Source: an uncultured Rhodopila sp. (GTDB lineage Bacteria > Pseudomonadota > Alphaproteobacteria > Acetobacterales > Acetobacteraceae). From it: a stretch of 64,000 nt of DNA. The position numbers were made by a program, and so were the translations under genes. Shown here in pieces: positions 55,829 through 63,986 of this stretch. The stretch is taken from assembly GCF_903944925.1 (NCBI RefSeq), contig NZ_CAJATU010000167.1, positions 34,212 to 98,211 of the forward strand. The letters run 5' to 3'. The first letter of the stretch is position 1, and every line of letters starts with the position of its first letter. A model generated the notes under the pieces. The model was not told where the DNA came from and did not search any database. It was given only the letters and a program-made list of their open reading frames with translations.

Positions 55829-56193
55829 GGGGTGTTTCCTTCCTTGGGGGTGGCAGACAGCCCAGCATCCTCCGCACGGAGGAGCTGTTCGAGCGCGTCC
55901 AGACGGCTGGTCCAGAAGCGTTCGTAGAAGCTCAGCCAACGCTGCGCGCTGGCGAGCGGTCCGGGTTCGAGGCGGCACCGGTGGGTGCGGCCGCTCACCT
56001 GACGGCGGATCAACCCGGCGGCCTCCAGCGCCTTGATGTGCTTGGAGGCGGCGGCGAGCGAGATGGCGAAGGGTTGTGCGAGCTGGCTGACGGTCCGCTC
56101 GCCGTCGGCGAGGTCGCGCAGCATGCGGCGGCGGGTCGGGTCGCCGAGCGCGTGAAAGACGGAGTCGAGCTGACGGGTCTCTTGTTCAACCAT
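55825..56193 (-). CDS. ArsR-family transcriptional repressor
   Basis: A 122-residue winged-helix repressor (VFHALGDPTRRRMLRDLADG; recognition region LAAASKHIKALEAAGLI). No Cys pair of metal-sensing ArsR proteins is evident, so it may sense something else. It begins at ATG 56193 (MVEQETRQLD), inside one operator (56185-56202), and a second matching operator lies at 56210-56257, which predicts tight autoregulation with the SRPBCC gene downstream in one transcript. Confidence 0.9.
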   Translation of the reverse strand: MVEQETRQLDSVFHALGDPTRRRMLRDLADGERTVSQLAQPFAISLAAASKHIKALEAAGLIRRQVSGRTHRCRLEPGPLASAQRWLSFYERFWTSRLDALEQLLRAEDAGLSATPKEGNTP

Positions 56194-56202
56194 GTGGTTG
56201 AA
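56185..56202. promoter_or_regulatory. ArsR operator 1 overlapping the start codon
   Basis: TTCAACCATGTGGTTGAA: 7-base arms around ATGT, containing TCAACC-N4-GGTTGA. The ATG at 56191-56193 (minus strand) lies in its centre. It shares the half-sites with the second site at 56225-56242. Confidence 0.75.
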
Positions 56203-56209
56203 TATAGCA

Positions 56210-56257
56210 GCGCCCGGCCGGATAGTCAACCGGTCGGTTGACTATCCGGCCGGGCGC
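56210..56257. promoter_or_regulatory. 48-bp perfect palindrome with second ArsR operator
   Basis: Left arm 56210-56232 and right arm 56235-56257 are perfect reverse complements (23+23, GT at centre). The inner 18 bases are GTCAACC-N4-GGTTGAC, the same TCAACC-N4-GGTTGA as operator 1, with 22 bases between the two centres plus flanks. The outer GC-rich part could also form a hairpin. It probably overlaps the ArsR promoter. Confidence 0.75.
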
Positions 56258-56346
56258 AGCGGGCGAATCCGTGCCGCGGCCGTTTTGCCCTTGCCGATCG
56301 GCGCTCCAGCCGGGACAAGGCTTCCGATCCTGGAACAGAGGCGAAT

Positions 56347-56652
56347 ATGGCCGGCGATAATGATGAGTATGTATTTGACGAGGCGACCGGAGAATGGCGT
56401 CCCGCCGGGGAAGTTGCCGCGCCCGCCGGCGCCGGCCCGGCCGAGGTCCGCGATGCCGCCGGGAATGTCCTGGCGGACGGCGATTCGGTCACCTTGATCA
56501 AGGACCTGAAGGTGAAGGGGGCGAACCAGACCCTGAAGCAGGGGACGATCATCCGCTCGATCCGGCTGACGGATAACGAGCAGGAGATCGACTGCCGTCA
56601 CGACACGATCAAAGGCCTGGTGCTGCGCACCGAGTTCGTCCGCAAGCGCTAA
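56347..56652 (+). CDS. PhnA/YjdM-type protein lacking the zinc ribbon
   Basis: A 101-residue protein whose C-terminal 65 residues match the PhnA family (NVLADGDSVTLIKDLKVKGA, then LRTEFVRK). The family usually has an N-terminal zinc ribbon; here it is replaced by a short acidic/Ala-rich segment (NDEYVFDEATGEW). The family is annotated as alkylphosphonate-utilization operon protein, but its role is unclear. It diverges from the ArsR gene. Confidence 0.82.
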   Translation: MAGDNDEYVFDEATGEWRPAGEVAAPAGAGPAEVRDAAGNVLADGDSVTLIKDLKVKGANQTLKQGTIIRSIRLTDNEQEIDCRHDTIKGLVLRTEFVRKR

Positions 56653-56657
56653 CGACG

Positions 56658-56688
56658 CCAAGAGCTCCGGACACGCCGGCGCTCTTGG
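56658..56688. terminator. Hairpin between convergent genes
   Basis: Thirteen-base arms (56658-56670 and 56676-56688, CCAAGAGC...GCTCTTGG) pair at 12 of 13 positions around a 5-base loop, between the convergent PhnA-like and 103-aa genes. No T-run; a possible bidirectional terminator. Confidence 0.5.
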
Positions 56689-56721
56689 AGCCGATGGCGA
56701 TGGAGGCCCTCTGCGGCCGCG

Positions 56722-57033
56722 CTAAGCCTGTGCCTCCGTGGCGCGGAACCGGGCGTAGGCGCGCACGCGAACGGGGTACTTGTGCCAGGCGGAGGTGCCT
56801 TCATAGCGCGCATAGGCCGGAACCTTCTGCCGGGGTGCGCGGCTGAGGGCGCTTGGCGTCGCCTCGACGGCCGCCCGGGCGCTGGCCAGCCACTCGGCCG
56901 GAAGCGAGGACGTGGCGGTCAGCTTCGCCGGGGCAGGGATCTTGCCGGCGCGGATGGCGCGGCGGAGCACCCGCAGCGGAACGCCGAAATGGCGCGCTGC
57001 ATCGGGGAGGCTGAGAGTGTGGGCGTCGCTCAT
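56722..57033 (-). CDS. Hypothetical protein with excisionase-like HTH
   Basis: A 103-residue basic protein. The first 35 residues (LSLPDAARHFGVPLRVLRRA) resemble the MerR/excisionase winged-helix used by small DNA-binding proteins. The rest is Ala-rich, then KVPAYARYEGTSAWHKYPVR. No family recognised. ATG at 57033. The gene could be a mobile-element accessory gene or an ordinary regulator. Confidence 0.65.
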   Translation of the reverse strand: MSDAHTLSLPDAARHFGVPLRVLRRAIRAGKIPAPAKLTATSSLPAEWLASARAAVEATPSALSRAPRQKVPAYARYEGTSAWHKYPVRVRAYARFRATEAQA

Positions 57034-57290
57034 GGGTAGTCATCCTGGTTAGTGTAGCGCTTTCTGACCACTGCTCGGGTCCGGTTGCAAGAGTTCGCTG
57101 CGGGCCTGCGGCCGACGAGTCGCTGCCGGCGTCACGGCGCGGCAATCAAAATTGCCCGGGGTTTCGGGGGGCGATTGATCTGCGCCCCTAAACAACGCAC
57201 AGTCCCGTCCATACAGGCTTGCGGCCGGTGCATCACGTGTGGCCCTGATCTTGCTTGTTGCGATCGGTCAAAAGGGGAGTTCGCCGCCTG

Positions 57291-58502
57291 ATGTCTCAAG
57301 CTACCGCCGATCCCCGGATGGTTAGGGCGCGTGCGGCGCCGAAGCGGCGCATGAGGGTGTCGTGGTCCGATCCGGTATTCCGCTCGATCGTCTGGCAGGT
57401 GGTCATCGTCGGCCTTGTGGCGGCAATTGTCTGGTATCTTGTGGGCAATACCAACGCCAACCTGGCGGCGCGGCATATCGCCACCGGCTTCGGCTTCCTG
57501 GACCGGGTGGCGGGCATCCCGATCGGTGAATCGCTGATCCCGTATGATCCGTCGGTCAACACCTACGGCCGCGCGCTGCTGATTGGCGTGCTGAACACGC
57601 TGCAGGTTGCCGTTATCGGCATCATCCTCGCCACCATCCTGGGCACTCTGATCGGCATCGGGCGGCTGTCGAAGAACTGGTTGCTGTCGAAGCTCACGGC
57701 ATTCTATGTCGAGACGCTGCGCGACCTGCCGGTGCTGCTGCAGTTGTTCTTCTGGTACACGCTGCTGCAGGGACTGCCCGGGCCGAAGCAGGCGCTGCAT
57801 GTCGGGTCCGTCGCCTTCCTGTCCAATCGCGGCCTGAAGCTGCCGCTGCTGGAGTGGCAGGCGGCGCATACCGCCGCCGTGCTCGCCTTCATTGTGGGCA
57901 TCATCGGCACCGTGCTGTGGAACCGCCGCGCGCGCCGGCAGCAGGAGGCGACCGGCATCCGCCCCCGCGTCTGGCCCGTCGCGCTGGCCCTGTTGATCGG
58001 CTTGCCCGTTGTCGTCTGGGCGCTGCTCGGGGCGCCGTTCCATGTCGAGCTGCCGGCGCTGCGTGGCTTCAACATTCAGGGCGGCCTGACGCTTAGCCCG
58101 GAGTATTTCGCGCTGCTGCTCGGGCTGGTGACCTACACCGCATCCTATATTGCCGAGATCGTCCGCTCCGGCATCCAGGCGATCCCGCAGGGCCAGTGGG
58201 AAGCCGCCGGGGCACTCGGCCTGAGTAATGGTCTGGCGCTGCGGCAGATCATCCTGCCGCAGGCGCTGCGGGTGATCGTGCCGCCGATGACGTCGCAATA
58301 CCTGAACCTGACGAAGAACAGCTCTTTGGCCGTTGCCATCGGCTTCCAGGACATCGTCTCGATCGCCAACACCACGCTGAACCAGACCGGCCAGGCGATC
58401 GAGGGCATCGCCGTGATCATGGCGGTCTACCTGACCATCAGCCTGTCGATCAGCCTGTTCATGAACTGGTATAACGCGCGCATCGCGCTGGTGGAGCGCT
58501 GA
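57291..58502 (+). CDS. aapQ: Polar amino-acid ABC transporter permease, AapQ-like
   Basis: A 403-residue inner-membrane permease of the general L-amino-acid (Aap) type, long because of an N-terminal extension (residues 1-90) and a periplasmic insertion between helices. The EAA loop is QWEAAGALGLSNGLALRQII. First gene of an aapQ-aapM-aapP operon. The start at 57291 is preceded by AAAAGGGGAG. The usual binding protein gene aapJ is absent here. Confidence 0.9.
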   Translation: MSQATADPRMVRARAAPKRRMRVSWSDPVFRSIVWQVVIVGLVAAIVWYLVGNTNANLAARHIATGFGFLDRVAGIPIGESLIPYDPSVNTYGRALLIGVLNTLQVAVIGIILATILGTLIGIGRLSKNWLLSKLTAFYVETLRDLPVLLQLFFWYTLLQGLPGPKQALHVGSVAFLSNRGLKLPLLEWQAAHTAAVLAFIVGIIGTVLWNRRARRQQEATGIRPRVWPVALALLIGLPVVVWALLGAPFHVELPALRGFNIQGGLTLSPEYFALLLGLVTYTASYIAEIVRSGIQAIPQGQWEAAGALGLSNGLALRQIILPQALRVIVPPMTSQYLNLTKNSSLAVAIGFQDIVSIANTTLNQTGQAIEGIAVIMAVYLTISLSISLFMNWYNARIALVER

Positions 58503-58505
58503 CCC

Positions 58506-59648
58506 ATGAGCCAATCCGCCACCGCCGAGCACGTCCCCACCGCCGCCCGCGAACAGATGAAAATTCCCGGCCTGGGGCCGTGGGCCTGGGCGCGCTCCAA
58601 CCTGTTCGGCAACTGGTGGTCTACCGCCATTACCCTGGCGCTGGGCTACCTGATCCTGCGCGCGGTGTTCGGGCTGGTGGAGTGGGGACTGTTCAACGCC
58701 ATCTGGTCGGTGCCCTATAGCGCGACCGGCGTCCCCGATACGGGTGTGTGCCAGGAGGCCAAGGGCATCGGCGCCTGCTGGGCGGTGATCGCCGACAAGT
58801 ACCGGCTGATCCTGTTCGGCCGCTACCCGTATGACGAGCAATGGCGCCCGGCGATCGTCGTGCTGCTGTTCATCGGCCTGTATGCCGTCTCCGCCATGCG
58901 CCGCTTCTGGCGCAAGGATCTGATCCTGATCTGGATCGGCGTGCTGACCGTCATCGGCGTGCTGATGTACGGCGGCGTGTTCGGGCTGCCGCTGGTGACC
59001 GAGGACTTCTGGGGCGGCCTGCCGCTGACCCTGATCCTGGCGACGTTCGGGCTGGCCTTCGCTTTCCCGCTGGCGGTGCTGGTGGCACTCGGGCGGCGAT
59101 CCACCGGGCTGCCGGCGGTGAAGATGCTGTGCGTTCTATACGTGGAACTGATCCGTGGCGTGCCGCTGATCGCCTTCCTGTTCATGGCCAGCGTCATGTT
59201 CCCACTGTTCATGCCGGAGGGCGTCAACGTCAACAAGCTGCTGCGGGCGCAGATCGCTTTCATCCTGTTCAGCGCCGCCTATCTGGCGGAGGTCGTGCGC
59301 GGCGGGTTGCAATCGCTGCCCAAGGGGCAGGGCGAGGCGGCGGACGCTCTGGGGCTGAACTACTGGCAGAAAACCGGGTTCATCATCCTGCCGCAGGCGC
59401 TGCGGCTGGTCATTCCGCCGCTGGTCAACACGTTTATCGGCTCGTTCAAGGATACGTCTTTGGTGCTGATCATCGGGCTGTTCGACCTGCTGACCATGGG
59501 CAAGGTGGCGCTGAGCGACCCGCCGTGGCAGAGTTTTTCCACCGAGGTCTATATCTTCCTGGCGTTGATCTACATCGCCTTCTGTTTTGCCATGTCGAAA
59601 TACAGCCGAAGCCTGGAGCGTGATCTCAATCGCTCCCGCCTGCGCTGA
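58506..59648 (+). CDS. aapM: Polar amino-acid ABC transporter permease, AapM-like
   Basis: A 380-residue permease. Nine or so hydrophobic segments, with an EAA loop GEAADALGLNYWQKTGFIIL and the typical HisM/GlnP segment TLSA-like VELIRGVPLIAFLFM. It heterodimerises with AapQ. Three-base gap to aapQ, indicating tight co-translation. Confidence 0.9.
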   Translation: MSQSATAEHVPTAAREQMKIPGLGPWAWARSNLFGNWWSTAITLALGYLILRAVFGLVEWGLFNAIWSVPYSATGVPDTGVCQEAKGIGACWAVIADKYRLILFGRYPYDEQWRPAIVVLLFIGLYAVSAMRRFWRKDLILIWIGVLTVIGVLMYGGVFGLPLVTEDFWGGLPLTLILATFGLAFAFPLAVLVALGRRSTGLPAVKMLCVLYVELIRGVPLIAFLFMASVMFPLFMPEGVNVNKLLRAQIAFILFSAAYLAEVVRGGLQSLPKGQGEAADALGLNYWQKTGFIILPQALRLVIPPLVNTFIGSFKDTSLVLIIGLFDLLTMGKVALSDPPWQSFSTEVYIFLALIYIAFCFAMSKYSRSLERDLNRSRLR

Positions 59649-59663
59649 GGGGGAGTTTGTATC

Positions 59664-60425
59664 ATGCAGGGTGCTGGGTTTCAGGGGCCTCCGGCGATCG
59701 TTCTGGATAAAGTCAACAAGTGGTACGGCGCGATGCACGTGCTGCGCGACGTGACGCTGACGGTGGCGGAGAAGGAGAGGGTGGTGGTGTGCGGGCCGTC
59801 GGGGTCCGGCAAGTCCACGATGATCCGCTGCATCAACCGGCTGGAGACGCACCAGGAAGGCCGGATTGTGGTGGACGGGACGGAACTGACCGACGATATC
59901 CGCGCGCTGGATACGATCCGGCGGGAGGTCGGGATGGTGTTCCAGTCGTTCAACCTTTTCCCGCATCTGACGATTTTGGAGAACTGCACGCTGGCGCCGA
60001 TATGGGTGCGCAAGATGCCGAAGGCCGAGGCGGAAGCGCTGGCGATGTCGTATCTGGAGCGGGTGAAGATCCCCGAGCAGGCGCGGAAATACCCCGGGCA
60101 ATTGTCGGGCGGTCAGCAGCAGCGCGTGGCGATCGCGAGGGCGCTGTGCATGAAGCCGAAGATCATGCTGTTCGATGAGCCGACCTCGGCGCTGGATCCG
60201 GAGATGATCAAGGAGGTTCTGGATACCATGATCGGCCTTGCGGATACGGGCATGACGATGGTTTGCGTGACGCACGAGATGGGGTTTGCCCGGCAGGTGG
60301 CGCATCGGGTGGTGTTCATGGACCGGGGGGAGATTGTGGAGAGCGGGGCGCCCGGGGAGTTGTTTGAGAACCCGCGGACGGATCGGTTGAAGCTGTTTTT
60401 GAGTCAGATACTTAGGGGGCACTAG
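59664..60425 (+). CDS. aapP: Polar amino-acid ABC transporter ATP-binding protein, AapP/GlnQ-like
   Basis: A 253-residue ATPase with Walker [10 protein letters not shown], signature LSGGQQQR, Walker [14 protein letters not shown] and a His switch in VCVTHEM. It drives the AapQ/AapM pair. SD GGGGGAG lies 9-15 bases before the ATG. No binding protein gene follows; the DNA downstream is compositionally different. Confidence 0.93.
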   Translation: MQGAGFQGPPAIVLDKVNKWYGAMHVLRDVTLTVAEKERVVVCGPSGSGKSTMIRCINRLETHQEGRIVVDGTELTDDIRALDTIRREVGMVFQSFNLFPHLTILENCTLAPIWVRKMPKAEAEALAMSYLERVKIPEQARKYPGQLSGGQQQRVAIARALCMKPKIMLFDEPTSALDPEMIKEVLDTMIGLADTGMTMVCVTHEMGFARQVAHRVVFMDRGEIVESGAPGELFENPRTDRLKLFLSQILRGH

Positions 60426-60643
60426 AGTCGTTACCGTTTTGGGCCATAGAGGGACGCTTATTTCAGTATATGGATTACGACTATGACACGGTATGCTCGG
60501 GCGAGTTCCGCCAATCACGGAGGAGGCAAGCCCCCAGGCATATCCTGTAAATGCCAATAAGAATCTAACCACGTCATTGCGCTATCCGACCCGTTGTGAT
60601 ATGGCCGTCATATGTCGGCAAGAGGGGCTGGACGGAGGCATCG

Positions 60644-62479
60644 ATGACATTTAGTGAGTATTTGGGCAACGTTGCAGCGGTTGTTTGCCTTGCGTCATGG
60701 TTTGGATCGATGCTGGGAAGGGAGCGAAATAACCGCATCTTTGAGGTCGCCACGCCATTTAGGAATGGAAACGATCGTAGAACGCCTACGATGGGCGACG
60801 ACAGTGCGGCATTTCTGGACCATACAATCTTCTATTTGTTCAGGAGCGGCCCAACTTCCCGCAGGACCATCGGGCTGTCGATCCTGCTAAGCCTGCTTGT
60901 TCTAGCAAGCGTCCTTCTGTATTGCCACATTTGGGGGATAAAGGCGTATCATATTGATACTTTCGCAAACGTCTCTTTAGTTCGTGAGGATGGGGCAGTT
61001 TCATCTTTCTTCAGACCATGGACCGTCCATAGCCTATCGGATGGGGGGTGGTTAGCGGCGGCAATCTTTGTTCTACTGCTGGCGGACTATCTTTCGTTCC
61101 TGCAAACTTATCTCCTGCTCAGGATGGCGAAGGTGACGTCCTCGATCTCTCAAATATTATTCGTTTCTTGGGTTGATTTGGCTGTGAGTTTCTTCACGTC
61201 GATATTCGTAATCTCTGCTATAATTATGTTACTAATCATGAAAATAATCACCTCTGACCTTCAATTTACGACAGTATTATCGCCGTCATCCGAATTGAGT
61301 GATCCAAAAAAACAGTCGGCGCTCCGAGATCTCGTCCCAGATTCTCAAACCTATGGTGGTGCTTTCTCTTTGGTCAATATAGGAGCATCGGCAGTGTCCT
61401 CCAATCAACCCTTCACGGATAGCGAAATCGCAACGATCGTCACTACCTTTAGAAATCCAGAGCTAAGTGGCATCTTAACGGATCTCGGCGTGAATTCCCT
61501 CCTCCACAAGGGTGCCTGGCCAATTGCTAATGAAAGCGTACTTCAGAACTCGGGTTTTTGCTATACGTCGCCAACTATACAAAACTTTCGAGGACGAGAC
61601 TTTTATCTTTCGCCCTCTGGTTTTCGTCCGGTCCCGTTGGTCGCTTCGCCGGGAATGCAGTATTTCGAGCTTGCTAAATTGTTTGGTCGAAACGACCTAT
61701 CTGAATTGCTATTCGGTTCTGGATTTGACATGCACACTGTCAGCGTTGACGACACAACTTCGGCGGTTGTAGAGCACCTTAGCCCATGGCTTTTCATCAC
61801 TCCGCGGCGGGCATTTTCGCTTATTTCTGCCGCATACAGCCTTGGCTTCGAACGTCTCCAAGGTTTTCAATCTCGACTGCCATCTCTGGATATGGAAGCA
61901 GTCTCCCTGTCATCGGGGACCTACTGTGATCTTAGAAATATGATTCCGATTTACGCGGGCAAAGAATTCCAATTTAACCTCGGCGCCGCAACATCGGCAA
62001 ACCGAACTGACCTTGAATACTCCGCCCGATTCTCCAATCTTGTTGGTGAGGAAACGGGCGACTATCCGACCAATGCATCCGTAACCCTTTGCCTGAACCC
62101 CGGGGACGATCCAAATTCAAGTGGCGCCATAAAACCGTCTGCATCACCATCAGCATGCAGAGGCGGTTTCATCGAAGTACCTCGCGTACAAGAACTCGAA
62201 CCGATGAAGCGTCTGCGCGCAGCGCAATTCGCAATGTTAAACGGAACCCATATTGTTATCTTACCTATGGTAGTCGGCTCAATTGGGCTCACTTTAGCAT
62301 TTTACTTAGTTTTAGTTTGTTTTCTACTGTCGCGTTCTGTGATACACGCGACCACGAAACATGCCCCGAGGCTCGGTCGGATTTTTGATAACGATATATT
62401 TAGGGACAACTGCTTCTGTATGATCATAGTGTCCCCGTCCTTCGTCGTGCTCACAACATGTTATTTGCTACAGTTCTAG
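60644..62479 (+). CDS. Large membrane protein of unknown function, low GC
   Basis: A 611-residue protein with several hydrophobic segments: near 83-105 (LSILLSLLVLASVLLYCHI), 150-175, 185-215 (ISAIIMLLIMKIITS), and two at the end (about 550-600). The centre (about 220-540) is probably periplasmic, with a few Cys. No family recognised. The base composition is clearly lower in G+C than the neighbours and codon use is different (many AT-ending codons), suggesting recent transfer. ATG at 60644 has GGAGG 6 bases upstream. Confidence 0.72.
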   Translation: MTFSEYLGNVAAVVCLASWFGSMLGRERNNRIFEVATPFRNGNDRRTPTMGDDSAAFLDHTIFYLFRSGPTSRRTIGLSILLSLLVLASVLLYCHIWGIKAYHIDTFANVSLVREDGAVSSFFRPWTVHSLSDGGWLAAAIFVLLLADYLSFLQTYLLLRMAKVTSSISQILFVSWVDLAVSFFTSIFVISAIIMLLIMKIITSDLQFTTVLSPSSELSDPKKQSALRDLVPDSQTYGGAFSLVNIGASAVSSNQPFTDSEIATIVTTFRNPELSGILTDLGVNSLLHKGAWPIANESVLQNSGFCYTSPTIQNFRGRDFYLSPSGFRPVPLVASPGMQYFELAKLFGRNDLSELLFGSGFDMHTVSVDDTTSAVVEHLSPWLFITPRRAFSLISAAYSLGFERLQGFQSRLPSLDMEAVSLSSGTYCDLRNMIPIYAGKEFQFNLGAATSANRTDLEYSARFSNLVGEETGDYPTNASVTLCLNPGDDPNSSGAIKPSASPSACRGGFIEVPRVQELEPMKRLRAAQFAMLNGTHIVILPMVVGSIGLTLAFYLVLVCFLLSRSVIHATTKHAPRLGRIFDNDIFRDNCFCMIIVSPSFVVLTTCYLLQF

Positions 62480-62524
62480 AAATTCTAGTTTATTGTATAG
62501 CCCTCGACAGGACATCGGCCGTCT

Positions 62525-62747
62525 GTGGCGGCCCACGAAGCGGTCAACCAGTTGGTCGAAGGGCAGGCAGCAAAACTGGCGATCAACAAGACCGAGGCGG
62601 TGGCACAGGCGCAAACTCCAGCCCGTGGCCGGGGCGACACCATTGCGGGCGCGGCTGCGGCCGATCCAGGATCGAGTCATGTCGCGCCCGGCGACAGGGC
62701 AGCAGGCGGACAAGGCCTTCTTCGATGAACTCAGCGGCGATCTCTGA
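62525..62747 (+). pseudogene. VapB-type antitoxin remnant, copy A (frameshifted)
   Basis: The N-terminal part (HEAVNQLVEGQAAKLAINKT) is in one frame and the C-terminal part (TPLRARLRPIQDRVMSRPAT, then FFDELSGDL) in another, with the shift near 62630. The ending with ELSGDL matches VapB antitoxins of the PSK-like class. A paralogous copy lies at 63077-63265. Not translatable as one protein. Confidence 0.75.
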
Positions 62748-62852
62748 TCTTCGCCGATGCCGCTGCCATCATCGCCATCCCAACGTACGACCCGGATGCC
62801 GAGGACCCGATCGATCGGCCGGAAGACGCATCTAAGCCGATACCCTCCGTCG
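62571..62852. repeat. Direct repeat, copy A of decayed vapBC
   Basis: This segment is closely similar to 63081-63369 (copy B), displaced by about 510-518 bases. Each begins within the antitoxin remnant and ends within the toxin remnant. Small indels account for the changing offset. A tandem duplication of a toxin-antitoxin module followed by decay is the simplest explanation. Confidence 0.8.
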
Positions 62853-62929
62853 TCGGCCGCTCTTGCCGTCACCCGGCCCGAGTGCCACATCGTGGCAAAG
62901 GCCCCGGTACACCTCTGCCTCCTGCTTAG
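62744..62929 (+). pseudogene. VapC PIN-domain toxin remnant, copy A
   Basis: Reads from CTG at 62744 as IFADAAAIIAIPTYDPDAED and loses similarity after PIPSVV, ending at TAG 62927. The expected start is ATG with FVDxSAIIAI; here the start codon is CTG, but the catalytic-type Asp is kept. The C-terminal two thirds of the PIN domain are missing, so it cannot be an active RNase. Confidence 0.75.
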
Positions 62930-63076
62930 CCTATCTTGGATCGTATGTGGCCGGGGCTCAGTCCATCGTCAATAGATATTGTAACGCAGACGGTGGGCTG
63001 GGTCTGTCTGGCAGGCGCTGGCCGCGCTGGCCCTCAACCTCCGCTCCTAACCTTCAACGAATGGCGCCGGACAATC

Positions 63077-63265
63077 GTGGCAAAACAGGCGATCAATACG
63101 ACCGAGGCGCTGGCGCAGGCGCTGCGCAACGAACTCCAGCGCGTGGCTGAGGCCACGCCTTTGCGGGCGCGACTTCGGCCGATCCAAGATCGAGTCATGT
63201 CGCGCCCGGCGACGGGGCAGCAGGCGGGAGAGGCCTTCTTCGATGAACTCAGCGGTGATCTCTGA
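63077..63265 (+). pseudogene. VapB-type antitoxin remnant, copy B
   Basis: An open frame from GTG 63077: VAKQAINTTEALAQALRNEL, then PLRARLRPIQDRVMSRPATG and FFDELSGDL. The N-terminal DNA-binding strand (about 15-20 residues) of the family is not visible upstream. Better preserved than copy A but probably truncated. Confidence 0.7.
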
Positions 63266-63369
63266 TCTTCGCCGTTGCCTCCGCCATCATCGCCATCCCA
63301 ACGCACGACCCCGATGCCGAGGACCTGATCGATCGGCTGGAAGCCGCATCGAAGCCGATACCCTCCGCC
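63081..63369. repeat. Direct repeat, copy B of decayed vapBC
   Basis: Partner of 62571-62852. The two copies differ at many single positions and a few indels, indicating an old duplication. Confidence 0.8.
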
Positions 63370-63498
63370 GTCGCGATCTCCCGGGCAACGCTCGGGCTGT
63401 GCCGCAACCTCATCCGCCGGCACTGCGTCCCAGCGCCTTCGTCAAAGGTTCCGATCGGCGGTCGCTCCGGGCTGGAATTCCGCGCCAACCGCGCCTAA
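63262..63498 (+). pseudogene. VapC PIN-domain toxin remnant, copy B, catalytic Asp lost
   Basis: Reads IFAVASAIIAIPTHDPDAED, then AISRATLGLCRNLIRR, ending at TAA 63496. The position of the catalytic Asp (VDAS in the family) is Val here, and the start codon is CTG as in copy A. The C-terminal half with the other acidic residues is missing. Inactive. Confidence 0.75.
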
Positions 63499-63507
63499 CC
63501 TACGGTG

Positions 63508-63693
63508 ATGGACGACCCGTTACCCGTAACGCCTCCCGGCTGGCTTGAAGCCCTCGCAGAGAGCGAGGCGCAGCTTGCCGCCGGGCAGACTGTCCCGTCG
63601 GAGCCGATCATGCAGCGGCTTCGCGAGACTATCGCCCGGCTTGAGGCGAAGCGAGCCGGCGCGACCGCCCCTACGGATACACGTCGCCGTTGA
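63508..63693 (+). CDS. Probable antitoxin of a RelE/ParE-type module
   Basis: A 61-residue acidic-to-basic protein (GWLEALAESEAQLAAGQTVP; then QRLRETIARLEAK) of the type seen beside ParE/RelE toxins. Its TGA overlaps the reading of the toxin remnant by four bases (TTGA), the usual arrangement. ATG at 63508. With the toxin broken, the antitoxin may be an orphan. Confidence 0.65.
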   Translation: MDDPLPVTPPGWLEALAESEAQLAAGQTVPSEPIMQRLRETIARLEAKRAGATAPTDTRRR

Positions 63694-63986
63694 TTGACTA
63701 GACGCCGAAAGCGGAGCGGCAGGTTGATGACCTCCGCCGGTATTACGAAGACAAGGATCGGCCTGAAGCCGTTCGGGGCTTGTTCGCCGCATTGGCGGGG
63801 GCTGAACGGAAAATCGAAGCCAACCCTGCTAGCGGTCTGCCGGCGCCCCGACCCTATCCCGGGCTGACGCTGCCGGGCCGGGTTTGGATCAAGGCGGGGC
63901 GATATTGGATCGCCTACCGCAAATAGCAGCCTCCGACCATCGTCGGCGTGTTCTGCGAGTCGGCCAATATTCCCGCGCGATTGTAG
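63690..63986 (+). pseudogene. RelE/ParE-type toxin broken by two in-frame TAG codons
   Basis: Reading from TTG 63690: LID-stop-TPKAERQVDDLRRYYEDKDR, then GLFAALAGAERKIEANPASG, VWIKAGRYWIAYRK-stop-QPPTIVGVFCESANIPARL, stop at 63984. The TAGs at 63699 and 63924 interrupt an otherwise continuous frame. The protein resembles ParE/RelE plasmid-stabilisation toxins. The first stop after three codons prevents any product. Confidence 0.78.

Noticed and set aside
63690..63986. Expression of the toxin by amber suppression
   Set aside because: No suppressor tRNA seen in the window and neighbouring genes are also decayed, so decay is simpler; kept only as a check.
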